From Alteromonas naphthalenivorans (GTDB lineage: Bacteria; Pseudomonadota; Gammaproteobacteria; Enterobacterales; Alteromonadaceae), in the NCBI RefSeq assembly GCF_000213655.1, contig NC_015554.1, positions 1,674,001-1,738,000 on the forward strand: a DNA stretch of 64,000 nucleotides. The letters run 5' to 3'. A program made the position numbers and the translations under genes. The notes below the pieces were generated by a model. It saw only the letters and a program-made list of their open reading frames with translations. It did no database searches and had not been told where the DNA came from. The first letter of the stretch is position 1, and each line of letters opens with the position of its first letter. Shown piece after piece: positions 20,183 to 31,191 of the stretch.

Positions 20183-20841
20183 AAAATGCTCTCCTCAGAA
20201 TGGTTCTGTTTGCAGCGAAAACGGGCGAAAATGCTCGTTTCGTTGGGGAAAAGTGGCGTATTTGTACTTTATTATGTACCAATAAGTCAATTTAATTGCA
20301 TTTATGCACAATAAATATTCCGAATTACTGAGATTTATAATGCTCAGCCGGAATCTCTATCGTTAACATTTTGGTAATCGCACTAAACCCGTTTCAGGGT
20401 AATTATCAATGTCTTTTGGCAAAAGGTAAACCACCGTTTACCAAATTTATTAACACCTTAGCTGAAAAAATAACCTTTTGTCGATTGAGAATTACCCGTT
20501 TTCATTAAAAGACCTTAATTTTGCTAGTGAAAATAGTGTTATTCTAGTTTAGTGCTGATACACTTTACAGCCTTGTTTATTAAGCATTCCATGCTTGTTG
20601 TTAGTATTTGTGGCTACTTTTCTTTGTGTTTATCAGGAAGATTTGTCAAAAAAGACTAAAGTCTTACTACAGCACAAAAAATTGTAATTATATACTGTGC
20701 TGGATATACTCAGCAGTGCATTAAAACAGAATAATTATTCTGTTAATTGCATTAAAGAATAATTCACAAATTGTTAACAACTCATTGGATGAGGTAATTA
20801 ACAGGTAATAAACGAATTAACTCACACAGGACATAATAACG
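20183..20841. promoter_or_regulatory. Shared gltA-sdhC regulatory region
   Basis: This 659-bp AT-rich gap lies between the divergent gltA and sdhC genes. No gene is seen. GTTAATTGCATTAA (about 20738-20751) and GGTAATTAACAGGTAATAA (about 20794-20812) resemble the A/T-rich direct repeats bound by ArcA in enterobacterial sdh promoters. That link is inference only. Confidence 0.4.
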
Positions 20842-21258
20842 GTGAGTAATTCATTATCCCTACGGATTAAACAGGCATACATTGTGAAAAAGCAAAGACC
20901 AGTAAATTTAGAACTCAATACTATTAAATTTCCGCCTGCCGCTATTTCGTCAATTCTCCACCGTGTTACCGGTGTCGCAATGTTCTTCGCATTACTCTTT
21001 GTTATTTGGGCATGGGCAGTATCTGTTTCCTCGCCTGAAGGGTTTGCGAACGTACAAGCGATGATGGACGGTATCATTGGAAAAGTGATCGCAATAGGCA
21101 CTTTATCAGCGCTGACTTACCACATTTTAGGCGGCCTAAGACATGTAGTTATGGATTTAGGTCACTGGGAAGAGTTGGAGTCAGGAAACCTCAGCGCCAA
21201 AATAGCTATCGCTCTTTGGATTGTGCTGACAGTAGTATTGGGAGTAGCACTATGCTAG
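20842..21258 (+). CDS. sdhC: Succinate dehydrogenase cytochrome b556 subunit SdhC
   Basis: SdhC is one of two membrane anchors of complex II, binding haem b and ubiquinone. The protein has KKQRPVNLELNTIKFPPAAISSILHRVTGV, where Ser and Arg of SILHR are in the quinone pocket, then three transmembrane helices and the haem-ligand region ALTYHILGGLRH. The GTG at 20842 gives 138 residues; a GTG at 20884 would give 124, closer to the E. coli N-terminus, so the start is uncertain. The stop overlaps sdhD by 7 bases. Confidence 0.93.
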   Translation: MSNSLSLRIKQAYIVKKQRPVNLELNTIKFPPAAISSILHRVTGVAMFFALLFVIWAWAVSVSSPEGFANVQAMMDGIIGKVIAIGTLSALTYHILGGLRHVVMDLGHWEELESGNLSAKIAIALWIVLTVVLGVALC

Positions 21259-21599
21259 GCAACCAAGCAAGCTTAAAGCGTAATGGTATTCAAGATTACG
21301 TTTCACTACGTACTACCGCTGCAATTATTTTTGCTTATACGGTATTCATGGCGTGGTTTTTTATATCCACTGATAATATTACTTTCATTGCGTGGCGCGG
21401 ATTATTTTCTGGGCTAGCGATGAAGGTGTTCACATTGGCAGCACTTATCGCCATCATGATCCACGTTCGTATTGGCCTTTGGCAAGTACTTACCGATTAT
21501 GTGAAGGCGTCTGGTTTGCGTGCAATCATTCAGTATGTTCTAAACATCATTGCTTTTGGTTACGTCGCTGTTGGTCTGTTTGTATTGTGGGGAGTGTAA
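21252..21599 (+). CDS. sdhD: Succinate dehydrogenase membrane anchor SdhD
   Basis: The 115-residue second membrane anchor of complex II starts at ATG 21252, inside the 3' end of sdhC. It has N-terminal [18 protein letters not shown], three transmembrane helices and the conserved [15 protein letters not shown] segment that carries the haem-ligand and quinone-site residues. The sdhA ATG follows one base after its stop, so translation is likely coupled. Confidence 0.93.
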   Translation: MLGNQASLKRNGIQDYVSLRTTAAIIFAYTVFMAWFFISTDNITFIAWRGLFSGLAMKVFTLAALIAIMIHVRIGLWQVLTDYVKASGLRAIIQYVLNIIAFGYVAVGLFVLWGV

Positions 21600-21600
21600 G

Positions 21601-23373
21601 ATGAGTTTACCCGTTCACGAGTTTGACGCAGTAGTTATTGGCGCTGGCGGCGCTGGTATGCGTGCAGCATTGCAGATTTCAGAATCTGGCAAATCATGTG
21701 CACTACTGTCTAAAGTATTTCCTACCCGTTCACATACGGTATCAGCGCAAGGTGGTATTACTGTTGCGCTAGGTAATTCCCATGAAGATAACTGGGAATG
21801 GCACATGTACGACACTGTAAAAGGGTCGGACTACATTGGTGACCAAGACGCTATTGAATATATGTGTAAAACCGGCCCAGAAGCCATCATTGAGATGGAG
21901 AACATGGGTTTACCTTTCTCACGTTTTGAGAATGGTAAGGTTTACCAACGTCCTTTCGGTGGTCAATCAAGAAATTTTGGTGGCGAGCAAGCAGCTCGTA
22001 CCGCAGCGGCTGCTGACCGTACCGGTCACGCCTTGCTGCATTTGCTTTATCAGCAAAACGTAAAAAATAAAACAAAGGTCTTTTCTGAGTGGTACGCACT
22101 CGACCTAGTTAAAAACCAAGACGGTGACGTTGTTGGTTGTACTGCTATCGATATCGAGACTGGCGAAGTGGTTTACTTCAAGTCTAAAGCAGTCGTATTA
22201 GCAACGGGTGGAGCAGGGCGTATCTTCGCTTCTACTACCAATGCACACATTAATACCGGTGACGGTGTTGGTATGGCAATCCGTGCTGGCGTTGCATTAC
22301 AAGATATGGAAATGTGGCAGTTCCACCCTACGGGTATCGCCGGTGCTGGTACGCTAGTAACGGAAGGTTGTCGTGGTGAAGGTGGTTACCTACTTAATAA
22401 AGACGGTGAACGCTTCATGGAACGTTATGCGCCTAACGCGAAAGACCTTGCTGGTCGTGACGTTGTAGCACGTTCAATGATGACTGAAATTCGCGAAGGT
22501 CGTGGATTTGATGGCCCTTGGGGACCTCACTGTAAACTTAAACTTGATCACCTTGGTAAAGACGTACTTGAATCGCGTTTACCAGGTATCCTTGAGCTAT
22601 CTCGTACGTTTGCTCACGTTGATCCAGTGAAAGAACCAATCCCTGTAATACCAACTTGTCACTATATGATGGGTGGTATTCCAACTACCGTTGACGGTCA
22701 ATGTTTAACTGTTGATGCAGACGGTAACGATAAAGTAGTCAACGGCTTATTCGCTTGTGGTGAAATTGCATGTGTATCTGTACACGGTGCTAACCGCCTT
22801 GGCGGTAACTCACTACTTGACCTTGTAGTATTCGGTCGTGCGACTGGTCTACACTTAGGTAAAACCCTTTCTGACGTATCGCCATTCCGCGAAGCATCAG
22901 AGTCTGACCTTGAAGTGGCAATGTCTCGCTTCAATCGCTGGGAAAACTCAGAGAAAGGTAAGGGCGAAGATCCGGTTCAAATCAAAAAAGATATGCAAGA
23001 ATGCATGCAGCTTAACTTCTCAGTATTCCGTGAAGGTGAAGCCATGGCAGACGGCCTTAAGCAACTTGGTGAAATTCGTGAACGTCTTCAGAATGCTCGC
23101 CTTGATGATAAGAGTGCCGATTTCAATACTCAGCGTATTGAATGTCTTGAGCTTGATAACCTTATGGAAACCGCGTACAGCACAGCAGTAGCAGCGAACT
23201 TCAGAACGGAAAGCCGTGGCGCACACAGCCGCTTCGATTTCCCGGACCGTGACGATGAGAACTGGTTATGCCACAGCGTTTACGATCCGAATACTGAAAA
23301 AATGCTTAAACGTGATGTCAATATGGCGCCTAAGCTTCGGGAAGCTTTCCCGCCTAAAGTGCGTTCATATTAA
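21601..23373 (+). CDS. sdhA: Succinate dehydrogenase flavoprotein subunit SdhA
   Basis: SdhA oxidises succinate to fumarate and passes electrons to SdhB. The 590-residue protein has the FAD dinucleotide motif [14 protein letters not shown], the FAD-linking histidine segment [11 protein letters not shown], substrate-binding [11 protein letters not shown] and [11 protein letters not shown], and the catalytic arginine/histidine region [10 protein letters not shown] with [18 protein letters not shown]. An in-frame upstream start at 21550 lies within sdhD and is not credible. The length equals that of E. coli SdhA within a few residues. Confidence 0.97.
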   Translation: MSLPVHEFDAVVIGAGGAGMRAALQISESGKSCALLSKVFPTRSHTVSAQGGITVALGNSHEDNWEWHMYDTVKGSDYIGDQDAIEYMCKTGPEAIIEMENMGLPFSRFENGKVYQRPFGGQSRNFGGEQAARTAAAADRTGHALLHLLYQQNVKNKTKVFSEWYALDLVKNQDGDVVGCTAIDIETGEVVYFKSKAVVLATGGAGRIFASTTNAHINTGDGVGMAIRAGVALQDMEMWQFHPTGIAGAGTLVTEGCRGEGGYLLNKDGERFMERYAPNAKDLAGRDVVARSMMTEIREGRGFDGPWGPHCKLKLDHLGKDVLESRLPGILELSRTFAHVDPVKEPIPVIPTCHYMMGGIPTTVDGQCLTVDADGNDKVVNGLFACGEIACVSVHGANRLGGNSLLDLVVFGRATGLHLGKTLSDVSPFREASESDLEVAMSRFNRWENSEKGKGEDPVQIKKDMQECMQLNFSVFREGEAMADGLKQLGEIRERLQNARLDDKSADFNTQRIECLELDNLMETAYSTAVAANFRTESRGAHSRFDFPDRDDENWLCHSVYDPNTEKMLKRDVNMAPKLREAFPPKVRSY

Positions 23374-23387
23374 GAGAGGCAACGATC

Positions 23388-24098
23388 ATGCAATTACAAT
23401 TTTCGATATATCGTTACAACCCTGATGTTGATAACAAGCCACGCATGCAAGACTACACTCTAGAAGTAGAGGAAGGTCGTGACATGATGGTGTTGGATGC
23501 ACTAATTGCTCTTAAAGAGCAAGATCCAACGTTATCATTCCGCCGCTCGTGCCGTGAAGGTGTGTGTGGTTCAGACGGTGTGAATATGAATGGTAAGAAT
23601 GGTCTTGCCTGTATTACGCCATTGTCTGCATTGGGTAAAAGTAAAGTTGTTGTTCGTCCACTTCCAGGTTTGCCCGTAGTACGCGACCTTGTGGTTGATA
23701 TGACACAGTTTTACACCCAATATGAAAAGATTAAGCCATTCTTAATCAACGATGACAAACAGCCTCCTGCAAGAGAACACCTTCAGTCTCCTGAAGAACG
23801 TGCTAAGCTTGATGGACTGTATGAATGTATTCTATGTGCATGTTGTTCTACGTCGTGCCCATCGTTCTGGTGGAACCCGGATAAATTTATCGGGCCTGCT
23901 GGTTTGCTTCACGCTTATCGTTTCCTTATCGATAGCCGTGATACTGCAACTGATGAACGTTTGAACGATCTAGATGATGCATTTAGCGTATTCCGCTGTC
24001 ACGGTATTATGAACTGTGTAAGTGTATGTCCGAAAGGATTAAACCCGACAAAGGCAATTGGACACATTAAGTCTATGCTTTTACAACGGGCTGTTTAG
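23388..24098 (+). CDS. sdhB: Succinate dehydrogenase iron-sulfur subunit SdhB
   Basis: The 236-residue SdhB carries electrons from SdhA to quinone. It has the [2Fe-2S] ferredoxin domain (CREGVCGSDGVNMNGKNGLAC) and the [4Fe-4S]/[3Fe-4S] domain (CILCACCSTSCPSFWWN and CHGIMNCVSVCPKGLNP). AGAGAGG precedes the ATG by 8 nt. It ends the sdhCDAB unit; a hairpin terminator separates it from sucA. Confidence 0.97.
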   Translation: MQLQFSIYRYNPDVDNKPRMQDYTLEVEEGRDMMVLDALIALKEQDPTLSFRRSCREGVCGSDGVNMNGKNGLACITPLSALGKSKVVVRPLPGLPVVRDLVVDMTQFYTQYEKIKPFLINDDKQPPAREHLQSPEERAKLDGLYECILCACCSTSCPSFWWNPDKFIGPAGLLHAYRFLIDSRDTATDERLNDLDDAFSVFRCHGIMNCVSVCPKGLNPTKAIGHIKSMLLQRAV

Positions 24099-24141
24099 TA
24101 CTATATTCTGGTTACTCCTGAGTGACAGAAAGCAATGCTCT

Positions 24142-24176
24142 AAATAGCCATCCGGATGTGATGGCTATTTTTTTTT
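24142..24176 (+). terminator. Terminator between sdhB and sucA
   Basis: A 10-bp stem AAATAGCCAT/ATGGCTATTT with a 9-nt loop is followed by nine T residues. It suggests partial or full separation of sdhCDAB from sucAB transcription. Confidence 0.85.
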
Positions 24177-24271
24177 GTATTCATCGGTATAACGCTTGGT
24201 TATGTCACGAATAACCTTATAATACAAACCGATGGTTAATAGAATTTACAAAACGTAGCAAGGCAAATTAA

Positions 24272-27091
24272 ATGCAAGAAAGCGTGATGAAAGCGTGGTG
24301 GGATTCCTCGCATATGGCAGGTGCCAACGCTGCCTATGTCGAAGAATTGTACGAATCGTATATGGAAGACCCGCAGAGCGTTTCCGATACTTGGCGTCAA
24401 ATCTTTGATAGCCTCCCCAAGGTCGAAGGCGTTGAACTTGAAACCAACCATACTAGTGTTAAAGATCAGTTTAGGAAGCTAGCTGCTCTAGGCCCGACAG
24501 CACGAATGTCGAGCGCACCAGTTGAAGGCACTCCGGTATCGGATGACAGGCAAGTTAAAGTGTTACAGCTTATTAACGCCTTTCGTTTCCGTGGTCACCA
24601 GCATGCCAACCTTGATCCGCTAGGATTATGGAAACAAGAGCGTGTTCGTGATTTAGAACTATCTCACCATAACCTTTCTGATAAAGATTTTGACAGTGTG
24701 TTCAACGTAGGGTCTTTTGCTATCGGCAAAGATTCAATGTCATTAGGTGAATTATTTAAATCACTTAACCGAACATATTGTGGCTCTATCGGTGCTGAGT
24801 ACATGCACATTACCGATACAGACCAAAAACGCTGGTTACAGCAAAAAATTGAGTCAGTACAAGCCAAGCCTGAGTTTTCTAAAGATGAAAAACTTACCCT
24901 ACTTAAAGGGCTAACGGCTGCTGACGGCATGGAAAAGTACCTTGGGTCTAAATTCCCAGGCGCCAAGCGATTCTCACTGGAAGGTGGCGACGCATTAGTT
25001 CCTATGCTTAAAAACCTAATCACTAATGCAGGTGCTGCAGGCACCAAAGAAGTGGTTATCGGAATGGCTCACCGTGGTCGTCTGAACGTACTAGTCAACG
25101 TGTTGGGTAAAAACCCATCAGTATTGTTTGATGAATTCGCCGGTAAGCATGATGATTCATTAGGCGCAGGTGATGTTAAATACCACGCTGGATTCTCATC
25201 AGATTTTGCTACGCCAGGTGGCAATGTTCACTTAGCACTTGCGTTTAACCCGTCTCACCTTGAAATTGTGAACCCAGTAGTGATGGGCTCAGTTCGTGCT
25301 CGTCTTGAACGTCGTAACGACGATACTAACACCGTACTTCCTATTACCATTCACGGTGACTCAGCGATTGCTGGGCAGGGCGTAGTTCAAGAAACCTTCA
25401 ATATGTCACAAACTCGCGGTTTCGCCGTGGGCGGAACAGTACGTATTGTGGTGAACAACCAAGTTGGTTTCACAACGTCAAAAACTGAAGATACTCGTTC
25501 TACGCAATACTGTACTGATATTGCGAAAATGGTTCAGGCACCTATCTTCCACGTTAACTCTGACGACCCAGAAGCGGTTGCTTTTGTGACTCAGCTCGCC
25601 CTTGAATACCGTAATAAATTCAAGCGTGACGTTGTTATCGATTTAGTGTGTTATCGCCGTCATGGACATAACGAAGCTGATGAGCCAAATGCAACTCAGC
25701 CGCTTATGTACCAAAAAGTGAAGAAGCATCCTGTACCTCGCGCTATTTATGCCGACCAGCTTATTGCTGAAGGGGTTATTGAGCAGCGTGATGCCGACCG
25801 CTATTTAGAAGAATACCGCGCAGCATTAGATCATGGTGCATGTGTAGTTGAAGAATGGCGTCCGATGACAAAGCACAGTGTAGACTGGTCTCCGTACTTA
25901 GGTCACGATTGGGATACGCCATATGATGGTGCTATCAGTGTTGAAAAACTTCAAGCACTTGGCGAAGCGTTAACCAGTTTCCCTGAAGGGCATAAACTTC
26001 AATCTCGTGTAAACAAGTTATACCAAGACCGCAAGGCCATGGTAAGCGGTGAAAAGAAACTTGATTGGGGAATGGCAGAAAATCTAGCCTACGCATCATT
26101 GGTTGATGCTGGTGAAGATATACGTATGACAGGTCAGGATTCTGGCCGTGGTACTTTCTTCCACCGTCACGCGGTATTGCATAATCAAGCTGATGGCTCA
26201 ACGTACATGCCACTGCAAAATATTCGTGAAGGCCAAGGCGAGATCGAAATATACGACTCTGTGCTTTCAGAAGAAGCGGTTATGGCGTTTGAATATGGTT
26301 ACGCTACGGCAGAGCCAGAGTGTTTAACTATTTGGGAAGCACAGTTTGGTGACTTCGCAAACGGTGCACAGGTTGTATTTGACCAATTCTTGAGTTCAGG
26401 TGAAGCGAAGTGGGGCCGTTTATGTGGTCTAACCATGTTGCTTCCACATGGCTACGAAGGTCAAGGTCCTGAGCATAGCTCGGCTCGTCTTGAGCGATTC
26501 TTGCAAATGTGTGCTGATCACAACTGGCAAGTATGTGTACCTTCAACACCTGCGCAAGTGTTTAACATGCTTCGTCGTCAAGTGGTTCGCCCTATGCGTA
26601 AACCGCTTATCGTTATGTCGCCTAAATCCTTGTTGCGTCACCCGCTTGCAACCTCTTCTCTTGAAGAGTTAGCAGAAGGCAAATTCCACAACGTGATCAG
26701 CGAAATTGACGATATTAATCCGAAAGACGTTAAGCGTGTGGTGATGTGTTCAGGCAAGGTTTACTACGATTTGCTTGACCAGCGCCGTAAAAATGAACAA
26801 ACAGACGTTGCAATCGTAAGATTGGAACAACTTTATCCATTCCCACAAGAAGAATGCGCTAAAGTTGTGGCACAATACAGCCACGTTACAGATTGGGTTT
26901 GGTGTCAGGAAGAACCGCAAAACCAAGGAGCTTGGTATTGCAGTCAACACCATTTCTGGCAAGCAATTCCAGATGGCGCCAAATTAACATATGCAGGTCG
27001 TGAAGCATCTTCTTCACCTGCTGTAGGTTATGTTTCCGTTCACAATCAGCAACAAAAAGCGCTGGTTGAAGACGCACTCACTATTAAATAA
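24272..27091 (+). CDS. sucA: 2-oxoglutarate dehydrogenase E1 component SucA
   Basis: SucA is the thiamine-diphosphate-dependent E1 that decarboxylates 2-oxoglutarate and succinylates the lipoyl group of SucB. The 939-residue protein shows the N-terminal MAGANAAYVEELYESYMEDPQSV segment, the FRFRGHQHANLDPLG segment, MAHRGRLNVLVNVLGK, the ThDP-binding GDSAIAGQGVVQETFN and the C-terminal transketolase-like domain (PHGYEGQGPEHSSARLERFLQ). Length and motif order match E. coli SucA. sucB begins about 10 bp later. Confidence 0.97.
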   Translation: MQESVMKAWWDSSHMAGANAAYVEELYESYMEDPQSVSDTWRQIFDSLPKVEGVELETNHTSVKDQFRKLAALGPTARMSSAPVEGTPVSDDRQVKVLQLINAFRFRGHQHANLDPLGLWKQERVRDLELSHHNLSDKDFDSVFNVGSFAIGKDSMSLGELFKSLNRTYCGSIGAEYMHITDTDQKRWLQQKIESVQAKPEFSKDEKLTLLKGLTAADGMEKYLGSKFPGAKRFSLEGGDALVPMLKNLITNAGAAGTKEVVIGMAHRGRLNVLVNVLGKNPSVLFDEFAGKHDDSLGAGDVKYHAGFSSDFATPGGNVHLALAFNPSHLEIVNPVVMGSVRARLERRNDDTNTVLPITIHGDSAIAGQGVVQETFNMSQTRGFAVGGTVRIVVNNQVGFTTSKTEDTRSTQYCTDIAKMVQAPIFHVNSDDPEAVAFVTQLALEYRNKFKRDVVIDLVCYRRHGHNEADEPNATQPLMYQKVKKHPVPRAIYADQLIAEGVIEQRDADRYLEEYRAALDHGACVVEEWRPMTKHSVDWSPYLGHDWDTPYDGAISVEKLQALGEALTSFPEGHKLQSRVNKLYQDRKAMVSGEKKLDWGMAENLAYASLVDAGEDIRMTGQDSGRGTFFHRHAVLHNQADGSTYMPLQNIREGQGEIEIYDSVLSEEAVMAFEYGYATAEPECLTIWEAQFGDFANGAQVVFDQFLSSGEAKWGRLCGLTMLLPHGYEGQGPEHSSARLERFLQMCADHNWQVCVPSTPAQVFNMLRRQVVRPMRKPLIVMSPKSLLRHPLATSSLEELAEGKFHNVISEIDDINPKDVKRVVMCSGKVYYDLLDQRRKNEQTDVAIVRLEQLYPFPQEECAKVVAQYSHVTDWVWCQEEPQNQGAWYCSQHHFWQAIPDGAKLTYAGREASSSPAVGYVSVHNQQQKALVEDALTIK

Positions 27092-27100
27092 GGAACAATG

Positions 27101-28588
27101 ATGACAATTGAGATAAAAGTTCCGGTCCTACCAGAGTCAGTTGCCGATGCCACCATTGCAACTTGGCACGTAAAGGCCGGCGACGCGGTAAAACGTGACC
27201 AGAACCTGGTTGACATTGAAACTGATAAAGTTGTGCTGGAAGTCGTAGCACCAGCCGACGGAACTATCGGTGAGCTTCTTAATGAAGAGGGTGCAACGGT
27301 ACTAGGCGAGCAAGTTATTGCTAAATTAGAAGAGGGTGGCGCTGCGCCAGCTAAATCTGAAGCGAAAGCTGAATCTAAAAAAGAAGCAGCACCTGCAGCT
27401 AGCGGTAAAACGTCAGAAGTTAAAGTACCTGTATTACCAGAGTCGGTAGCTGATGCAACCATCGCCACATGGCATGTTGCAGTAGGCGAAGTGGTAAGCC
27501 GTGACCAAAACTTGGTTGATATTGAAACTGATAAAGTTGTTCTAGAAGTGGTAGCGCCTGCTGATGGCTCACTATCAGAAATTGTTGCCGAAGAAGGCGC
27601 AACAGTGACAGCTGAAGAAGTGATTGCTAAATTTGTTGAAGGCGCAACGTCAGGTGCAGCAGCATCTGAGTCGTCTGAAGCTGCATCTGATGATTCAGAT
27701 GACAGCAGCGATGCACTTAGTCCTTCAGTACGCCGTTTATTGGCAGAAAAAGGCGTAGACGCAGCAAAAGTTAAAGGTACGGGTAAAAATGGCCGTATCA
27801 CTAAAGAAGACGTAGAAAAACACCTTAAAGGTGGCAGTGCACCAGCGGCTTCAGCGCCATCTGCTGCAGCTGATTTACCTACTGGTAATCGCACAGAAAA
27901 ACGTGTTCCTATGACACGTCTTCGTAAAACGATTGCAACTCGTTTACTTGAAGCTAAAAACTCTACTGCTATGCTAACTACGTTTAACGAAGTTAACATG
28001 AAGCCAATTATGGAACTTCGTAAGCAGTATCAAGAGAGCTTTGAGAAACGTCACGGTATTCGTTTAGGTTTCATGTCTTTCTACGTGAAAGCGGTAACTG
28101 AAGCACTTAAACGTTTCCCAGATGTTAATGCATCGATTGACGGTGATGACATTGTTTATCACAACTACTTCGATATCTCTATCGCGGTATCAACACCTCG
28201 CGGTCTAGTTACGCCTATCTTAAAAGATACGGATACACTAGGTATGGCTGGTGTTGAGAAAGGAATTAAAGAATTGGCAATTAAAGGCCGTGATGGCAAA
28301 TTGTCGATGGCAGACCTTCAAGGCGGTAACTTTACTATCACTAACGGTGGTGTGTTTGGTTCATTGATGTCTACGCCTATCATTAACCCGCCACAGAGCG
28401 CTATTTTGGGTATGCATAAAATCCAAGATCGTCCAATGGCTGTTAACGGTAAGGTGGAAATTCTGCCAATGATGTACCTAGCCCTGTCTTATGACCATCG
28501 TATTGTTGATGGTAAAGAGTCAGTAGGCTTCTTGGTAACAATTAAAGAGATGCTTGAAGATCCAACACGCCTTCTATTAGACGTGTAA
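27101..28588 (+). CDS. sucB: 2-oxoglutarate dehydrogenase E2 (dihydrolipoyl succinyltransferase) with two lipoyl domains
   Basis: SucB transfers the succinyl group to CoA and forms the core of the complex. This copy has 495 residues, about 90 more than E. coli SucB, because it has two lipoyl domains: lysines K43 and K145 sit in identical DIETDK motifs, joined by an Ala/Lys/Glu-rich linker. A peripheral-subunit-binding domain ([14 protein letters not shown]...[11 protein letters not shown]) and the acyltransferase domain with [11 protein letters not shown] follow. Two adjacent ATGs (27098, 27101) are possible starts. No lpd gene (E3) is adjacent. Confidence 0.95.
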   Translation: MTIEIKVPVLPESVADATIATWHVKAGDAVKRDQNLVDIETDKVVLEVVAPADGTIGELLNEEGATVLGEQVIAKLEEGGAAPAKSEAKAESKKEAAPAASGKTSEVKVPVLPESVADATIATWHVAVGEVVSRDQNLVDIETDKVVLEVVAPADGSLSEIVAEEGATVTAEEVIAKFVEGATSGAAASESSEAASDDSDDSSDALSPSVRRLLAEKGVDAAKVKGTGKNGRITKEDVEKHLKGGSAPAASAPSAAADLPTGNRTEKRVPMTRLRKTIATRLLEAKNSTAMLTTFNEVNMKPIMELRKQYQESFEKRHGIRLGFMSFYVKAVTEALKRFPDVNASIDGDDIVYHNYFDISIAVSTPRGLVTPILKDTDTLGMAGVEKGIKELAIKGRDGKLSMADLQGGNFTITNGGVFGSLMSTPIINPPQSAILGMHKIQDRPMAVNGKVEILPMMYLALSYDHRIVDGKESVGFLVTIKEMLEDPTRLLLDV

Positions 28589-28740
28589 GGCTTTCCTCTC
28601 TTGTTATTGTGTGCAGCAGCGCTGCTTATTTATATAAGTCGCGTTACTGCCACAACGCTGATATTCGCCCTATAATATCAGTCTAATTAATCAAGTCGCG
28701 AAAGCGGCTTTTGTCTTACTAAAAATCGGATAGAAACACC

Positions 28741-29907
28741 ATGAATTTGCATGAATACCAAGGTAAGCAGCTATTCAAAGAATACGGTCTACCTGTTTCT
28801 GAAGGATACGCAGCAGACACTCCTGAAAGTGCTGTAGAGGCCGCTAACCGCATTGGCGGTAGTGAGTGGGTAGTAAAATGTCAGGTCCACGCAGGTGGTC
28901 GCGGTAAAGCAGGTGGCGTTAAGTTAGTAAAAGATACTGGCGCAATTAAAGCTTTCGCAGAAAACTGGCTTGGCAAAAATTTGGTGACTTTCCAGACTGA
29001 CGAAAATGGTCAGCCTGTGAGCAAAATCCTTGTTGAAACTTGCACAGATATCGCTAACGAATTGTACCTTGGTGCAGTAGTTGACCGCACAACCCGTCGT
29101 GTTGTGTTTATGGCTTCTACTGAAGGTGGCGTTGAGATTGAAACTGTTGCTGAAGAAACACCAGAGAAAATTCTTAAAGCTGAAATCGACCCAATTGTTG
29201 GTGCTCAGCCTTACCAAGCACGCGAAATGGCGTTTAAACTTGGTCTTTCTGGCGTTCAAATCAAACAATTCACTAAGATTTTCCTTGGCCTAGCTAAGAT
29301 GTTTGAAGATCTTGATGTTGCATTGATTGAAATTAACCCGCTTGTCATTAAAGAAGATGGTGACCTTCACTGTCTTGACGCTAAGCTAGCAATCGACGGC
29401 AACGCGTTATATCGCCAGCCTAAAGTTAAAGCTATGCAAGATCCTACTCAAGAAGATGCACGTGAAGCGCATGCTGCTGAGTTCGAACTTAACTATGTTG
29501 CGCTAGACGGTAACGTAGGTTGTATGGTTAACGGTGCCGGCCTAGCAATGGGTACAATGGACATCGTAAACCTACACGGTGGCAAGCCAGCTAACTTCCT
29601 TGATGTTGGTGGCGGCGCGACTAAAGAACGTGTTGCAGAAGCATTCAAAATCATCTTATCTGACGACAACGTTAAAGCTGTTTTAGTTAACATCTTCGGC
29701 GGTATCGTTCGTTGTGACATGATTGCTGAAGGTATCATTGGCGCCGTTAAAGAAGTTGGCGTTAGTGTTCCTGTTGTTGTACGTCTTGAAGGTACAAACG
29801 CAGAGCTTGGCCGTGAAGTTCTAGCGAACTCAGGTCTTGATATCATTGCTGCTGAGTCGCTAACTGATGCAGCAGAGAAAGTTGTTGCTGCTGCGGAGGG
29901 CAAATAA
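28741..29907 (+). CDS. sucC: Succinyl-CoA synthetase beta subunit SucC
   Basis: The 388-residue ADP-forming beta subunit couples succinyl-CoA cleavage to nucleoside triphosphate formation. It begins with the ATP-grasp start [23 protein letters not shown] and has [22 protein letters not shown] near the metal site, and the C-terminal [16 protein letters not shown] and [10 protein letters not shown] segments. A 150-bp gap separates it from sucB, and its stop overlaps the sucD start (TAATG). Confidence 0.97.
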   Translation: MNLHEYQGKQLFKEYGLPVSEGYAADTPESAVEAANRIGGSEWVVKCQVHAGGRGKAGGVKLVKDTGAIKAFAENWLGKNLVTFQTDENGQPVSKILVETCTDIANELYLGAVVDRTTRRVVFMASTEGGVEIETVAEETPEKILKAEIDPIVGAQPYQAREMAFKLGLSGVQIKQFTKIFLGLAKMFEDLDVALIEINPLVIKEDGDLHCLDAKLAIDGNALYRQPKVKAMQDPTQEDAREAHAAEFELNYVALDGNVGCMVNGAGLAMGTMDIVNLHGGKPANFLDVGGGATKERVAEAFKIILSDDNVKAVLVNIFGGIVRCDMIAEGIIGAVKEVGVSVPVVVRLEGTNAELGREVLANSGLDIIAAESLTDAAEKVVAAAEGK

Positions 29908-30779
29908 TGTCTGTATTAATTAACAAAGATACCAAAGTAATCTGTCAAGGTTTCACTGGTGGTCAAGGTACTTTCCACTCTGAGCAAGCTATTGCTTACG
30001 GTACGCAAATGGTTGGTGGTGTTACACCAGGCAAAGGCGGCACTGAGCACCTAGGTCTTCCAGTATTCAATACAGTACGTGAAGCGGTAGAAGCAACAGG
30101 CGCAACTGCGACTGTTATCTATGTACCTGCTGCATTCTGTAAAGATTCAATCGTTGAAGCTGCTGATGCTGGTATCGAGCTTATCGTTTGTATTACTGAA
30201 GGTATTCCTACGCTAGATATGCTTTACGTTAAAGAATACGTAAATGCTAAAGGCGTTCGCATGATTGGTCCTAACTGCCCAGGTGTTATTACTCCTGGAG
30301 AGTGTAAGATTGGTATCATGCCTGGTCACATCCATAAGCCTGGTAAAGTAGGTATTGTTTCTCGCTCTGGTACACTTACGTACGAAGCCGTTAAGCAAAC
30401 TACTGACGAAGGTTTCGGCCAGTCTAGCTGTGTTGGTATCGGTGGAGACCCAATTCCTGGTTCTAACTTCATCGACATCCTACAGTTGTTCCAAGACGAT
30501 CCTCAAACAGAAGCTATCGTTATGATTGGTGAAATTGGTGGTACAGCAGAAGAAGAAGCTGCTGAATTCATCAAAGCTAACGTAACTAAGCCTGTTGTTT
30601 CTTACATTGCGGGTGTTACTGCACCTGAAGGTAAGCGTATGGGTCACGCTGGTGCAATCATTGCTGGCGGTAAAGGTACAGCTGATGAGAAATTTAAAGC
30701 ACTAGAAGACGCGGGCGTTAAAACAGTTCGCTCTCTTGCTGAAATCGGCAAGGCACTTCGCGAAACTACGGGTTGGTAG
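29907..30779 (+). CDS. sucD: Succinyl-CoA synthetase alpha subunit SucD
   Basis: The 290-residue alpha subunit binds CoA and carries the phosphohistidine. The motifs are [19 protein letters not shown] (CoA-binding Rossmann domain), [29 protein letters not shown] and the active-site [14 protein letters not shown] with the phosphorylated histidine. The start overlaps the sucC stop by one base, indicating translational coupling. It ends the TCA gene block. Confidence 0.97.
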   Translation: MSVLINKDTKVICQGFTGGQGTFHSEQAIAYGTQMVGGVTPGKGGTEHLGLPVFNTVREAVEATGATATVIYVPAAFCKDSIVEAADAGIELIVCITEGIPTLDMLYVKEYVNAKGVRMIGPNCPGVITPGECKIGIMPGHIHKPGKVGIVSRSGTLTYEAVKQTTDEGFGQSSCVGIGGDPIPGSNFIDILQLFQDDPQTEAIVMIGEIGGTAEEEAAEFIKANVTKPVVSYIAGVTAPEGKRMGHAGAIIAGGKGTADEKFKALEDAGVKTVRSLAEIGKALRETTGW

Positions 30780-30809
30780 TTGGCAAAGTGCACGTAAGTG
30801 TTTAAGTGA

Positions 30810-30835
30810 AGCCCGCTAATTAGCGGGCTTTTTTG
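30810..30835 (+). terminator. Terminator after sucD
   Basis: The stem AGCCCGCTA/TAGCGGGCT with a very small loop is followed by six T residues. Confidence 0.9.
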
Positions 30836-31191
30836 TGTCTTTCTATTGGTGTTTTATAAAAAAGTCTAAGCAGAAAAATTCTGCTTTTTAAACTTTCGTC
30901 CTCACTGTTTGCGCCCTCGCATAACCCTTCAAAAAATACCTTTATGACGTAACAAAATTACAACATAAAACAAGTTTGGTGGCGAATTTACGTAATTTTG
31001 TTGTTAAATTTCAATAATTTCATAACGGTTAATGTTAATGGGGTGTTGAATATTTTCTATGAATACGTATGCAAGCAATTGTGCAAAGCCCGTGTGCTCT
31101 ATAGGATTGTCAGCGACTGGATACATTGTCATTCGATTGTCATAAAAATAACAAAAAGACAACAAATATAACTGAATGGGACACCTGTTTT
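30836..31191 (+). promoter_or_regulatory. Upstream region of the interrupted TonB receptor
   Basis: This AT-rich 356-bp region between the sucD terminator and the receptor start holds one sugar-regulon operator copy (31060-31073) and presumably the receptor promoter. No gene is seen. In-frame codons upstream of the signal peptide (from 31126) are not credible as coding. Confidence 0.5.
31060..31073. promoter_or_regulatory. Predicted LacI-family operator 1 (TGAATACGTATGCA)
   Basis: The 14-bp near-palindrome TGAATACGTATGCA is centred on CG, as is usual for LacI-family operators. It lies about 120 bp before the first TonB receptor. The same 14 bases recur at 37221 and 50281, and with one difference at 47944. 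Confidence 0.75.

Noticed and set aside
27046..27999. Long open frame (317 codons) on the minus strand across sucB
   Set aside because: It is an Ala/Ser-rich antisense shadow of the lipoyl domains and linker; sucB on the plus strand has full family motifs.
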